Shown piece after piece: positions 24,726 to 32,908 of a stretch of DNA of 47,140 nt. The position numbers were made by a program, and so were the translations under genes. The notes under the pieces are model-generated. The model was not told the origin of the DNA. It did no database searches and saw only the letters and a program-made list of their open reading frames with translations. Numbering within the stretch: position 1 is the first letter of the stretch; the number at the start of each line of letters is the position of its first letter. Source of the DNA: Ignisphaera sp. (GTDB lineage: Archaea > Thermoproteota > Thermoprotei_A > Sulfolobales > Ignisphaeraceae); contig JANXEL010000099.1 of assembly GCA_025058535.1 (NCBI GenBank), positions 1 to 47,140 of the forward strand, written 5' to 3'.

Positions 24726-25560
24726 TCCATCTCAACCTCAAAGCTGTATACGTTTTAGGAGTTATTTAGATACCCGCTGGAAAAGCGTTTCATATATATT
24801 GAATAGATTATGAATAGGTAAATAAACCGATCCTCTCCACCTTTAGGAAGCCAGGAGTTCTTAGATCAGAATCTATTCATCAGGGATTGGAATGGTCTCC
24901 CTATGATCCCACTTCCCCTAGATAACTCACTAACTAATTGATGAAGTGTCTCACGATAATTCCACGGATTTTCATACAATCAGCACCACACTACACTGTG
25001 TTATAAAGGTAGAACTAACAATTAGTAGCCTAACCTCATCTGATCAAGATCTGCCTTACCTTCATTCAGAAGATCTACCGAGCACTAGGGATTAGGTGCC
25101 TCTTAAATTGATGTTCTACAGTGTTCTTTAGTTGTTAAGCCTATTCGCAATTATCGTGTTCATAGCATAGTTGGTCTAATTCAAAGACATATGTAGCTCT
25201 GATTCCAATTCCTCACTGCATCATCAATTCAACACTTTTAGGTAACGAGTAGGAAAACACTATCTCAACAACTAGCCGAATGTAAGGCATGCAGGTAAAG
25301 ACCGCTCACAGTATTTTAGAGAGATCGCTAGTGAAGGACGTAGCATTAGCAAGTTTGAAAGTAATGGTTTGCTCACTTTTAGTACATCAACTATCAGTAA
25401 TACTGTACCACCCAAATGCGACGAATTTAGTGTGCAGTATTATACAGCATAGAATTTTCAAAGGCCAACAATGCTCTGTTTGCATCAACCATCTGCTATA
25501 GAAACACTTTTTAGGTTAGATCTTCTCACTTGTTATATTTGAAAAAGGTGTCGATGTACA
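24726..25560. other. Long spacer between divergent exported/membrane protein genes
   Basis: There are 835 bases with no credible gene. A 70-codon frame at 25289-25501 lacks a ribosome binding site and has composition unlike the neighbours. TATA-like signals for the two flanking genes lie near 24791 and 25530. Confidence 0.45.
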
Positions 25561-26295
25561 ATGGGCGCTAAGAGTGTAGCTTTATTGGTGGTTGGAATCC
25601 TCCTCTTTGTAACCGGTTGGATTGTTCTGTTGAACGGTATTGAGGTGAAGACCTGTAGCTCTACTCTCTATGTTCCGAGGGAATTTGAAGGTGAGCTTAG
25701 GCTGAGCTATACTGAGTGGATTTACTGGACTAACGTGCCTTTAAACGTGAGTGATTTTTACGTGAGGGAGAACGTTACCAAAACATTTGAATTTACCGTT
25801 AATAAGTCGATCGGCTGGTTAAATCTTGTAATTATTGGTGAACCAGTGAAGGAGAACTATAAAGGCTCCCTCATTATAGCAAATGCTTCAGACCCTTCGC
25901 AAACAGTAGTATCACTATCCCTACACCCTATGCAGAGTATTGGTGGTAGAGGTATGAACATTACATCAATGTTCCTTCAATCGCTGCAACCCGGCACGTA
26001 CCTATTATCAATAACACTCGATACAAATGCGTATATACGCAGAATTTCTATTGCAGGACCAAGTGCAACAGAGACCGAGAAGTTGACACCAAAAATAAAG
26101 TTTACACCATCCACATACGATCAAATATACTTGAGCTATACGTGTGGTATTACATTTTCAAATGCGATTATAGCTGCAATAGTAATGACTGTAGGCATGG
26201 CCATGACAGTGGCTTCAACCATCGCCATGCAACTGCGGGAAAAACTTCATGTCAAGGCTGATATAAGGAGGTTAAAGAAGTTTAGAAAAACTTGA
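25561..26295 (+). CDS. Membrane-anchored extracellular protein, unknown
   Basis: A 244-residue protein with an N-terminal membrane segment (residues 5-25, VALLVVGILLFVTGWIVLL) and a second near 198-222 (AIIAAIVMTVGMAMTVAST) followed by a strongly basic cytosolic tail (KADIRRLKKFRK). The roughly 170 residues between are rich in beta-forming and Asn-x-Ser/Thr sites, hence probably outside the cell. Cysteines at 33 and about 195 flank that domain. I do not recognise a family. Promoter-like TTATATTT lies at about 25533-25540. Confidence 0.7.
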   Translation: MGAKSVALLVVGILLFVTGWIVLLNGIEVKTCSSTLYVPREFEGELRLSYTEWIYWTNVPLNVSDFYVRENVTKTFEFTVNKSIGWLNLVIIGEPVKENYKGSLIIANASDPSQTVVSLSLHPMQSIGGRGMNITSMFLQSLQPGTYLLSITLDTNAYIRRISIAGPSATETEKLTPKIKFTPSTYDQIYLSYTCGITFSNAIIAAIVMTVGMAMTVASTIAMQLREKLHVKADIRRLKKFRKT

Positions 26296-26333
26296 ATTGC
26301 TTATAAGTTATGCTGATTCTCCGTATCTAGGCC

Positions 26334-26618
26334 TCAAGCTTTACACGCCTTTCTTACTTCACCTACAGCCACCCCCCAGTACATTCTTGCAAAGAAGTTT
26401 GCGGGCTCTACTGTGATCTCTATTGCACCATCCCCAGACACAATCTTTATCGGATTTTCAGAGAGTAATCGACACCCACCATGCCTTTCAACAACCTCCA
26501 TTGCCTTTAAAACATCGCTACACCCTAGAATCTCACTACAGATGGCTTCACTGGCTGTTGTTACCATGATTTTTATTAGAGCTCCGCTATAGCTGATAGT
26601 CCTGTCTACACATATCAT
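26334..26618 (-). CDS. Small conserved-looking protein, unknown
   Basis: Ninety-four residues of mixed alpha-beta character: an opening strand, a Cys-containing helix (ASEAICSEILGCSDVLKAMEV), then two strands IKIVSGDGAIEITVEP and a last helix. GGGAGAG precedes ATG 26618. It is compact and acidic-basic balanced like a real protein, but no motif points to a function. It lies convergent to the membrane protein gene, downstream of tRNA-Leu on the same strand. Confidence 0.55.
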   Translation of the reverse strand: MICVDRTISYSGALIKIMVTTASEAICSEILGCSDVLKAMEVVERHGGCRLLSENPIKIVSGDGAIEITVEPANFFARMYWGVAVGEVRKACKA

Positions 26619-26927
26619 CTGCTCTCCCGAGCCTTTACCTTTGGGCTATAGGCTTATAAATTCCTTTCGGTAAGGCAAATAAGATTTTATCTTGCTGCAG
26701 TAATAATTGGGCTCTTGAAACTGATTTAGTGTAGAGGTCTGAGCTTCTAGACGATAGAATAACGAAGAGGACAGTCAATCCATTTATGACTTTTTCGTGA
26801 GAGGCATGTGTATCGTGGTTCATGGGTATGGAGGTGTAGTCCTCTGATGCTGCATATGCAGCAGTAGATTGGTTGATGCAAATAATCTTCCTTGGATCAA
26901 GATTTGCTGCAATGCTAGTATTGGAGG
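26619..26927. other. Spacer between tRNA-Leu and the 94-residue gene
   Basis: A frame runs through here on the minus strand, but it begins inside the tRNA and is not credible. The notable feature is a perfect 16-base palindrome at 26848-26863. Confidence 0.4.
26848..26863. repeat. Perfect 16-base palindrome
   Basis: TGCTGCATATGCAGCA is self-complementary over its whole length. It could be an operator for a dimeric regulator or a small hairpin 65 bases past the tRNA-Leu 3' end on the minus strand. No role can be assigned. Confidence 0.6.
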
Positions 26928-27012
26928 TGCGGGGGGTGGGATTTGAACCCACGCAGGCCTATGCCAGCGGGTCTTAAGCCCGCCCCCTTTGACCTAGCTC
27001 GGGCACCCCCGC
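26928..27012 (-). tRNA. tRNA-Leu (anticodon TAA)
   Basis: On the minus strand the acceptor stem GCGGGGG (27012-27006) pairs with CCCCCGC (26935-26929), with discriminator A at 26928. The anticodon loop CTTAAGA lies between GCGGG and CCCGC, giving TAA. The variable arm is long (class II) and the T-loop reads TTCAAAT. The following bases are CCT, so CCA is not encoded. No intron is seen. Confidence 0.96.
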
Positions 27013-27122
27013 ATTGAATACTGAAGGATTTTTAGCTATAGGGGATATATTGTGTGTTAGGAGTTATAAGCCTTGTTTAGATTTCTCCTACTGTATATGA
27101 TGAGATACGAGCGTGATGATCG

Positions 27123-27665
27123 GTGATTGGTGTCAAGGGTGCTGAGAATCTAAAGCTTATTATCACTACTGATGTTGGTCTCGAGAAATTGCTGTGCAGT
27201 GATGTAGAGAATGTCTTTCTTCTGCAGTCAATCAATATATACTGTATACCATTTGAGAATGTCGGTATCTCCGCTGTAATAGCAGCTGATTCTATAGATC
27301 CCATTCATTTAGCTAGGGTTGCCACCTCTAGGTACATAAGAGGATACTGGGCTATTCCTATACAGAGAGTCTGCAGGGCTTCGTATGAGGACATAGCGAG
27401 AACTTCCATAGATTTGCTGCTTCTTTCAACAGTTAGTAGACCTGTCAAGGCTATTGGCATGTGCAGAAAGAGGGGAAGGTACATAGATTCGTGTACATCA
27501 CTCCTAAGGTATATTGGTAATATTGTTGAATCTCTGGATCTCGTTGATGTAGATTTCCGGAATTATGAATACATTCTTAGAATTGAAGTTGTACAGGACA
27601 TTGCAGGTCTAGCCCTCTATAGAAGGGAAGATGAAGAGTTGTTTAGAATTAGGAGAGCTACTTAG
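27123..27665 (+). CDS. THUMP-domain RNA-binding protein (Tan1/COG1818-like)
   Basis: A 180-residue protein resembling archaeal THUMP proteins related to yeast Tan1, which assists tRNA acetylation. The C-terminal half has the THUMP pattern: a VKAIGMCRKRGRYIDSCTSLL segment (near residues 110-130), a helix IGNIVESLDLVDVDF, and YILRIEVVQDIAGLALYRR. (These blocks are separate parts of residues 110-172.) The N-terminal part has the alpha-beta character of N-terminal ferredoxin-like domains. GTG 27123 is the start used. It is convergent with, and overlaps by eight bases, the PUA protein gene. Confidence 0.65.
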   Translation: MIGVKGAENLKLIITTDVGLEKLLCSDVENVFLLQSINIYCIPFENVGISAVIAADSIDPIHLARVATSRYIRGYWAIPIQRVCRASYEDIARTSIDLLLLSTVSRPVKAIGMCRKRGRYIDSCTSLLRYIGNIVESLDLVDVDFRNYEYILRIEVVQDIAGLALYRREDEELFRIRRAT

Positions 27666-28212
27666 ATAGAGATCTTACAAGCTGTAGCGATGCCTTCCAT
27701 ATATCGTCCTCTAAATGGGATACATTTGCAATACACTTCCCCTTTGAATTTGGTGCTATATCTACAGAGTCTACCAACGCAACACCCACCACTATAAAAT
27801 ACTTCTCTGAGGAGTTCATCACAGCAACTAGTTGACCCTTAAAGAAGTTCGCAATAACCTTTCTAATGCCAGGGATCATAACATCAGCTCCTCTAAGCAA
27901 TGGCTTAATCGCCCCCTCATCAACAACAACTGTAGGGAGAATGTGTACACCTTTTTTAGTATAGAAGTAATTCAAGGCATAGAGGGTCGGTATGTAAGTA
28001 TCATATTCATTTACTCTAAACAACATTGGAGCTGCATCAAAAACTATAATGTTGAAGTCTTTGTCGGAGGCTATTCTGACCTCCTCTGACTGCTTTAAGG
28101 TATCTATAAAGGTTCTATCCACCTCAGTTCTCGATTCAATGCTCTTCAATATATCCTTCATCGATTTTTTAGAAAGGTACTGTATTTTAAGTGACATAAC
28201 TCTGAACCGCAC
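27658..28212 (-). CDS. PUA-domain RNA-binding protein (MCT-1/Tma20-like)
   Basis: A protein of 184 residues from GTG 28212, or 179 from ATG 28197. The C-terminal PUA domain is clear: PTVVVDEGAIKPLLRGADVMIPGI, near residues 94-117, then FFKGQLVAVMNSSEKYFIVVG. (First block spans more than one strand.) The family (COG2016) is related to eukaryotic MCT-1/Tma20, linked to ribosome recycling and re-initiation. The N-terminal domain of about 85 residues matches in length. It may act on tRNA or rRNA. Confidence 0.78.
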   Translation of the reverse strand: MRFRVMSLKIQYLSKKSMKDILKSIESRTEVDRTFIDTLKQSEEVRIASDKDFNIIVFDAAPMLFRVNEYDTYIPTLYALNYFYTKKGVHILPTVVVDEGAIKPLLRGADVMIPGIRKVIANFFKGQLVAVMNSSEKYFIVVGVALVDSVDIAPNSKGKCIANVSHLEDDIWKASLQLVRSLSK

Positions 28213-28271
28213 ATTGATTCATTGATTCAGACATACACATATTATCTTTAGGTAGAGAGAAATATAAGCTG

Positions 28272-29432
28272 ATGGTAATGTACTTCACACTAAATAGATG
28301 CAGGTATGTGATCTCCTCCTATATGCCTCTAACGATACTAGAGGATGCTAATATAGTCGTCGATGGGGGCAAAATTGTATGCATAGGCGAGTGCCACGGA
28401 TACAACAACTATGATAGGATTGATTGTAGAGAAAAAGTAGCAGCTCCGGCATTTGGAAATGCCCATATACACACAGCCTCAATCCTGAAATATGTAGGAG
28501 ACCTTGATCTGCGTAGAGCGATAACCATGGCCATGATCAATATGGCCTCCAATGGAATTGCAGCATTTCAGAGTATGGATGAGGAGTATATTGAAATTAT
28601 AAATGCAGCAAAAAATATTGGACTGAGGGTTAGAGCAGGCCCTGTAATAAAAAGTGAAAAGTGTGAATCTTTTAATATTGAGGGTGTATCGTACAATTTG
28701 TACTCACCCATAATAAGTATAGAAAATCTGCTGGAAATTGATGAAGAAGCACTAAAGAGCTGTATGGAGAACCTACTCAATAAAGAGCTTGATATACAGA
28801 TACCAGTCTCGAGAACAGTTGAGGAGGTTTTAAAATTTAAGCGTAGAAAAGGACTCTTACCAGTGGAGTATCTTGCGAGAAATAATCTTCTGTCAGGTAG
28901 AGTGGTGCTCTCTCACGTAAATTGGATAAGCTCATGGGAGCTGGAGTCCATAGTACACTACAGACCTAGAGTTGCTATATGCCCCTACAGTGACGTATTG
29001 TCCGGTATCAATGGTATTCCTCCAATAAAAACTCTCCTGGAAAAGAATGTAATTGTTGGAATTGGTACGGAAACATTTATACATAGAGGCTCCTCAAACA
29101 TGCTTAAAGATATTTCATCCATAGTTGCTCTATATAGATATAGCAACACTGATATAGAGGTGGAGCAGGTTATGCAACTCGCTACACAAGGAAGCTATAG
29201 CGTAATGAACATCAATGCGGGCACCATAGAAGTTGGTAGGGAAGCCGATATAGCAATATTAAGTGTAAAGAGAATGAAATACAGTGTTCATACCAAACGA
29301 GTACTGCCCCTGATCATTCACGAAAGTTATGTGGATAGCACTATTGTAAATGGCAGTATAGTGTGGTCAGTAGACGAAATGGACAGATACACGAGGCTTC
29401 TTGATAGCTCAAGATACCCTGCATCCATCTAA
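28272..29432 (+). CDS. Amidohydrolase-superfamily protein with altered active site
   Basis: A 386-residue protein with the composite beta-domain plus TIM barrel layout of nucleoside/guanine deaminase-like amidohydrolases. The N-terminal HxH metal site is present (H65, H67 in GNAHIHTA), as is H215 in LSHVNW. Two positions differ: the block that normally reads HxxE gives IPVSRT at 177-182, and the usual GTD is GTE (E267). Metal binding is thus probably changed, so the reaction cannot be predicted and the enzyme may be inactive. The beta sandwich closes with AGTIEVGREADIAIL. A terminator-like hairpin follows at 29445. Confidence 0.75.
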   Translation: MVMYFTLNRCRYVISSYMPLTILEDANIVVDGGKIVCIGECHGYNNYDRIDCREKVAAPAFGNAHIHTASILKYVGDLDLRRAITMAMINMASNGIAAFQSMDEEYIEIINAAKNIGLRVRAGPVIKSEKCESFNIEGVSYNLYSPIISIENLLEIDEEALKSCMENLLNKELDIQIPVSRTVEEVLKFKRRKGLLPVEYLARNNLLSGRVVLSHVNWISSWELESIVHYRPRVAICPYSDVLSGINGIPPIKTLLEKNVIVGIGTETFIHRGSSNMLKDISSIVALYRYSNTDIEVEQVMQLATQGSYSVMNINAGTIEVGREADIAILSVKRMKYSVHTKRVLPLIIHESYVDSTIVNGSIVWSVDEMDRYTRLLDSSRYPASI

Positions 29433-30670
29433 CTTCAATTCGTAATGGGGTACCCTCTCCCCATTTATATATATCGGTTATCGATATTTGCTTGACATCT
29501 CTTACTCCACAGCAGTGAATGCCATGTAACTAGATTTGAATTTCTGTTAATAGATCTAATAATTAATGAATTAATAGCGAGTAGCTCTCTAATCAAGTAA
29601 TGTTGGGTCGGTGACCCACCTCTAGTATCTCTCGTACTAAATTGCTAAAGTACTTACAAGCTTCAGCTGAATGGCTCTTCTCCCTTTAGTTCGCTGAGAG
29701 TGGCTACAGCTCTTTGTCTATGCCTAAAATGGACACTAACTGTTGACCGAGGATATTGCTGCAATATTTGATGAAACATGTAGGACGTCTACTTTAGTGG
29801 AAATGGTGCACTACAGCATCTTTGGACGTGGTAGTCAATCAAATTAACCATCGTCGCACTATCATATCATTCACAATCTACATAACAAAGTTAGAGGTGT
29901 CCTGAATTTGAAGCAAATTGTATTCACACCTCTCGAACATGTGAGCAGTTTTCGTCTATATTCTATTTCAATAATCTATTCGTTCTACGGTAGCCTTGGT
30001 AAACTTCGTAACCTGTGTACAGAACTTCTTATGTATTTAAGTAATTACGTAATGATGTTGTTGACTAACAATATGCAGAGGAATCACCATCACAAACCTT
30101 CTATTAATAATGGTTATAGTCATCATTGAACCGCACACATTTCTACCCTACTTTAAGATTTGATGCATACTTGCATTGCGGCAACTACTAGTTGCATAGA
30201 GTATGATTGCAGTCGCATTCAAGTGAAAAGCGTTAAACTAGCGCTTGATAATTAGAATATCTATATACCATATTCGCATTCTACAGCACATTTATCCAAT
30301 CTCGCTCCTGAATTTATTTAAGTTCTCACGAGTATAGAGCTAGGTATATATTCTGCTAAAGCATAAATCTCCTACAACATAGAAATCCTATGTGAGTTAG
30401 TCAAAAGAAGGCTAGTTTATTTAAAGGATGAGTTACCGTGTTACACAGATTCATCTACTATGTTTAAAGCGGCAACCTCTAATAAAACCATAGCGTGTGA
30501 AGAGCGGATCACCGTTATATCATGAAATTCTATTCTCATTATTGGATCTCTACAAAGCATATGGAAGTGGTGTAGCTGCATAACTCATATAGTCATAACG
30601 CTGTACACCAGAACGTTAAGTAAATAAATTACTGCAGCAGCATACAGTCACTTAGTACACATAGATAGAA
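29433..30670. other. Largest non-coding stretch of the window
   Basis: About 1.24 kb without a credible gene. Besides the hairpin at 29445 there is a compact stem TGGGTC-GGT-GACCCA at 29604-29618. A 73-codon frame at 29908-30129 ends in a His/Asn-rich low-quality tail and has no ribosome binding site. On the minus strand near 30065-30130 a C box (ATGATGA) and a near C' box are spaced well, but D boxes are missing. A TAAATAAATT at 30621-30630 is the probable promoter of the next gene. An origin or decayed gene is possible; I see no direct support. Confidence 0.4.
29445..29464 (+). terminator. Hairpin after the amidohydrolase gene
   Basis: ATGGGG (29445-29450) pairs with CCCCAT (29459-29464) over an eight-base loop. 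It is followed by TTATATATAT and lies 12 bases past the stop codon. Possible terminator. Confidence 0.4.
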
Positions 30671-30682
30671 GTGATTGTAGTT

Positions 30683-31141
30683 ATGTCAGATGTAGAAAAG
30701 GGCACCGGTATTAAGTTTGGTGTCTATATTAGTAAAGACCTTATAGAAGAGTTAGACAAAATTATGCTAAATAGCGGTATTAAAAATAGATCTAAATTAA
30801 TTCAGGAAGCACTAAGGCTATACATTATTGAAAATAAGTGGATTTCGTTAAAAGAGGTTGCAGGTTCTATTTCAATTCTATACAATCATAGTGCTGGCGA
30901 CATTGACGAGAAGCTCACAGATATTCAACATACATTTAGGGATATTATAGTCTCCAGCATGCACATACATTTGGACGAACGAACCTGCATGCTCGTAATA
31001 GCTGTTAAAGGAGAGAGCCAGAGAATTAAAGAATTTCTAATTAATATCCGCAAGTTGAGAGGAGTTCTACTCGTAAGGCACTCCCTCCTTACTGCGCAGA
31101 GTAAGGCAATGGGTATCGAACAGGGTAAGAGCGTCATATAA
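30683..31141 (+). CDS. NikR-like ribbon-helix-helix metal-responsive regulator
   Basis: From ATG 30683 this gives 152 residues; GTG 30671 would add four, but GTGAT there suits as ribosome binding site. The N-terminal ribbon-helix-helix domain (IKFGVYISKDLIEELDKIM, then NRSKLIQEALRLYI) binds DNA as a dimer. The C-terminal ACT-like domain carries NikR-type metal ligand positions: MHIHLDERTC supplies H-x-H and Cys with correct spacing, and an earlier His is in the IQHTFRD segment. NikR represses nickel uptake genes; here the metal may be nickel or another. No transporter gene is beside it. Confidence 0.8.
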   Translation: MSDVEKGTGIKFGVYISKDLIEELDKIMLNSGIKNRSKLIQEALRLYIIENKWISLKEVAGSISILYNHSAGDIDEKLTDIQHTFRDIIVSSMHIHLDERTCMLVIAVKGESQRIKEFLINIRKLRGVLLVRHSLLTAQSKAMGIEQGKSVI

Positions 31142-31150
31142 CAGTAATGC

Positions 31151-31160
31151 TTTTATATAC
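31151..31160 (+). promoter_or_regulatory. Probable TATA box of the 131-residue membrane protein gene
   Basis: TTTTATATAC, 35 bases before ATG 31195. Transcription would start near 31181, at the GGAGTGG ribosome binding site, so the leader is short. Confidence 0.5.
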
Positions 31161-31194
31161 TGCCGTAAGTGTCGGTGATTAGGAGTGGTAAGCA

Positions 31195-31590
31195 ATGAAA
31201 ATGTACGGTGTATTGGTAGTAGTTGTAGTCGTAGCTATAGCTATTGCAACGCTGACCACAGAGAACGCTATTCATGCCTCTTTAGTAGTGAGGAACTACA
31301 CACCTGTAACTACGAATGCTACCAACACAAGTGAGGCTACTATAACTACAGTTACCGTGACAAGCTATACCACGACTACCATTACGTCATACATATTCCA
31401 AACATATACTTCTATTCAGGTCGTAACATTAAATTGGGGTGTAGATCCCAATCTTACCATCACCTTTATAGTGGTTGCAGGGGTGGTAGCACTATCTATC
31501 GGATATTTGCTTGGATATAAAGCAAAGAGAGAGGAGGTGGTCTCAAAACTTAAAGTGGAGAAGCCTGCAGCCAAGCCTCAAAGGAGATAG
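31195..31590 (+). CDS. Thr-rich membrane/surface protein, unknown
   Basis: A 131-residue protein with an N-terminal signal or anchor (GVLVVVVVVAIAIATL, residues 5-20) and a central stretch (residues 33-72) unusually rich in Thr, Ser, Tyr and Val with several Asn-x-Thr sites. A second membrane segment is near 88-107 (FIVVAGVVALSIGYLLGY), followed by a Lys/Arg-rich cytosolic tail. The layout suggests a small glycosylated surface protein. Thr-rich linkers of this kind precede anchors in crenarchaeal S-layer and binding proteins. Function unknown. Confidence 0.7.
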   Translation: MKMYGVLVVVVVVAIAIATLTTENAIHASLVVRNYTPVTTNATNTSEATITTVTVTSYTTTTITSYIFQTYTSIQVVTLNWGVDPNLTITFIVVAGVVALSIGYLLGYKAKREEVVSKLKVEKPAAKPQRR

Positions 31591-31602
31591 AATAGTGGTC
31601 AC

Positions 31603-32199
31603 CTATAGCTTACTGAGGAGATCATACAGAGCTTCGAGGAGCTCTATTGGTTTTAAAGTTCTCCCCTTTTCGGTGCTAAGTTTATCTATGACCTGCATAA
31701 TCATCTTCCATGCTTTGAAACCCGCCCTGCACCAGTATGGAATAATTGGCTGGGGATATCCGTGGCTGGCACCTCTAGTGAGGATATCAATCTGAACCTC
31801 TTCTGAGGCGAATGGATATGAGAGGCAGGCATATGGCTTAACCGTATTAATACTACACATCCAATCCTTCAAAAAAGGGCATGGTCTTGGAAGATAGTAG
31901 CTTCCATTAATTTTTACAAAGTGCTTCAGCATCCCATCACCTAGCACTCTAGTAATGTCCTCCACATCAAATCGGTACACTGGTATATAGCCTCCCTCCT
32001 TACAGCACTTACCACCACACAATCTGCACTCTTCCGAGATATCGAGAAGGTTCATAGCTATCTGAAACACGATTAGGTACGATGAAATATTTGTTGCACT
32101 GATCCTATACTTTTCCAAATACCTCAGAACGGTCTTCGCTTTTCCAATATCCCCTTTAAAGGCTCCTTTAGTTAAGTAGTGAATAGTATTAGGATCCAC
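31603..32199 (-). CDS. YkgJ-family cysteine cluster protein
   Basis: A 198-residue protein whose middle carries the UPF0153/YkgJ pattern: C58-x2-C61-x3-C65-C66 (CRLCGGKCCKEGG), then C107 in RPCPFL, C115 in WMCSIN and C125 in YACLSYPF. The family is thought to bind iron or zinc clusters and is linked in places to methylation or redox tasks, but has no firm function. Its 3' end lies 12 bases from the convergent membrane protein gene. Confidence 0.85.
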   Translation of the reverse strand: MDPNTIHYLTKGAFKGDIGKAKTVLRYLEKYRISATNISSYLIVFQIAMNLLDISEECRLCGGKCCKEGGYIPVYRFDVEDITRVLGDGMLKHFVKINGSYYLPRPCPFLKDWMCSINTVKPYACLSYPFASEEVQIDILTRGASHGYPQPIIPYWCRAGFKAWKMIMQVIDKLSTEKGRTLKPIELLEALYDLLSKL

Positions 32200-32908
32200 T
32201 CTACACCACCTACACTTCTCTATAGATAAGGGGGATATATGCCTACCTTAATACCCTCACTTCTCGATAAAAATTTGTTCAATGTTCCCTGGATAGACTT
32301 CATATGCATGCTCAATAGTAATGCAAATAGCATTGAAGCTGCTGCAGGGAACAATTTTACTCATATTCTGATCAACCTTAACTATGCTGAGAGCTGATGG
32401 AGTCAGAGAGCCAACCAAACTCTGTGAATGATGATATTCGGATTCGCTACTGAGTACAGCTACACGGCTTATTGAATGCAGAAATAGTGCTGACGAGGTT
32501 ATATAATGAGATAGCTGAACTAAAATGTGAGGAGAGGAGTGGAGAAATGATCCAGCTATGCTATCTAACTGCATAGATGCCACTTTCATTGCTGTGCTGG
32601 GAGACGGTGCACCTAAGTTGTTTCCAGACTGTTGAACTGCGTTAACTAAGTACTGCACGTCTAGATGAGCTCACTCAGCTTAATTGTCAGTAACATCATT
32701 GTAATCCTTGCTAGATGATTCACAGTTAGAGTCAGTGAGCCTACACATATACAGCAGTCCATAGCTATGCAAATAGAATCAGTTTGAGCATTTGGGTTAC
32801 TCATCCCGCTTCACACAGTCGTTGGCTGCCCACGTCATCATCGTCTAGCTATACTCTTTCCAAAAGCTAAAAACCTTTGCAGCAGATGTAATCTATCCGG
32901 TGTTGTGA
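32200..32908. other. Spacer before the Lon-like protease, no firm gene
   Basis: There are 709 bases. A 133-codon minus-strand frame (32257-32658) has no family signal, an odd Ser/His/Gln-rich make-up and no clear ribosome binding site, and I did not accept it. A C-box-like ATGATGA at about 32428 is followed by a CTGA at a longer than usual distance; too weak to call a guide RNA. Confidence 0.4.

Noticed and set aside
25289-25501. 70-codon frame upstream of the 244-residue membrane protein
   Set aside because: No ribosome binding site, no recognisable pattern, codon use unlike the neighbours.
26635-26952. 105-codon minus-strand frame next to tRNA-Leu
   Set aside because: It begins inside the tRNA-Leu gene, so it cannot be a normal message.
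29908-30129. 73-codon frame in the 1.24-kb spacer
   Set aside because: Low-complexity His/Asn-rich end and no ribosome binding site; probably chance.
30065-30130. Minus-strand C/D RNA with ATGATGA and GTGATGG
   Set aside because: C boxes and 12-nt spacing look right but the D and D' positions read TTAA and ATAT, not CTGA.
32426-32485. ATGATGA followed by CTGA in the spacer before the Lon-like gene
   Set aside because: The first spacer is 15 nt and the second C-type box is too degenerate.
32257-32658. 133-codon minus-strand frame before the Lon-like gene
   Set aside because: Length is suggestive, but amino-acid make-up is odd (Ser, His, Gln), and there is no clear start signal or family match. 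It could be a fast-evolving gene; not supported here.
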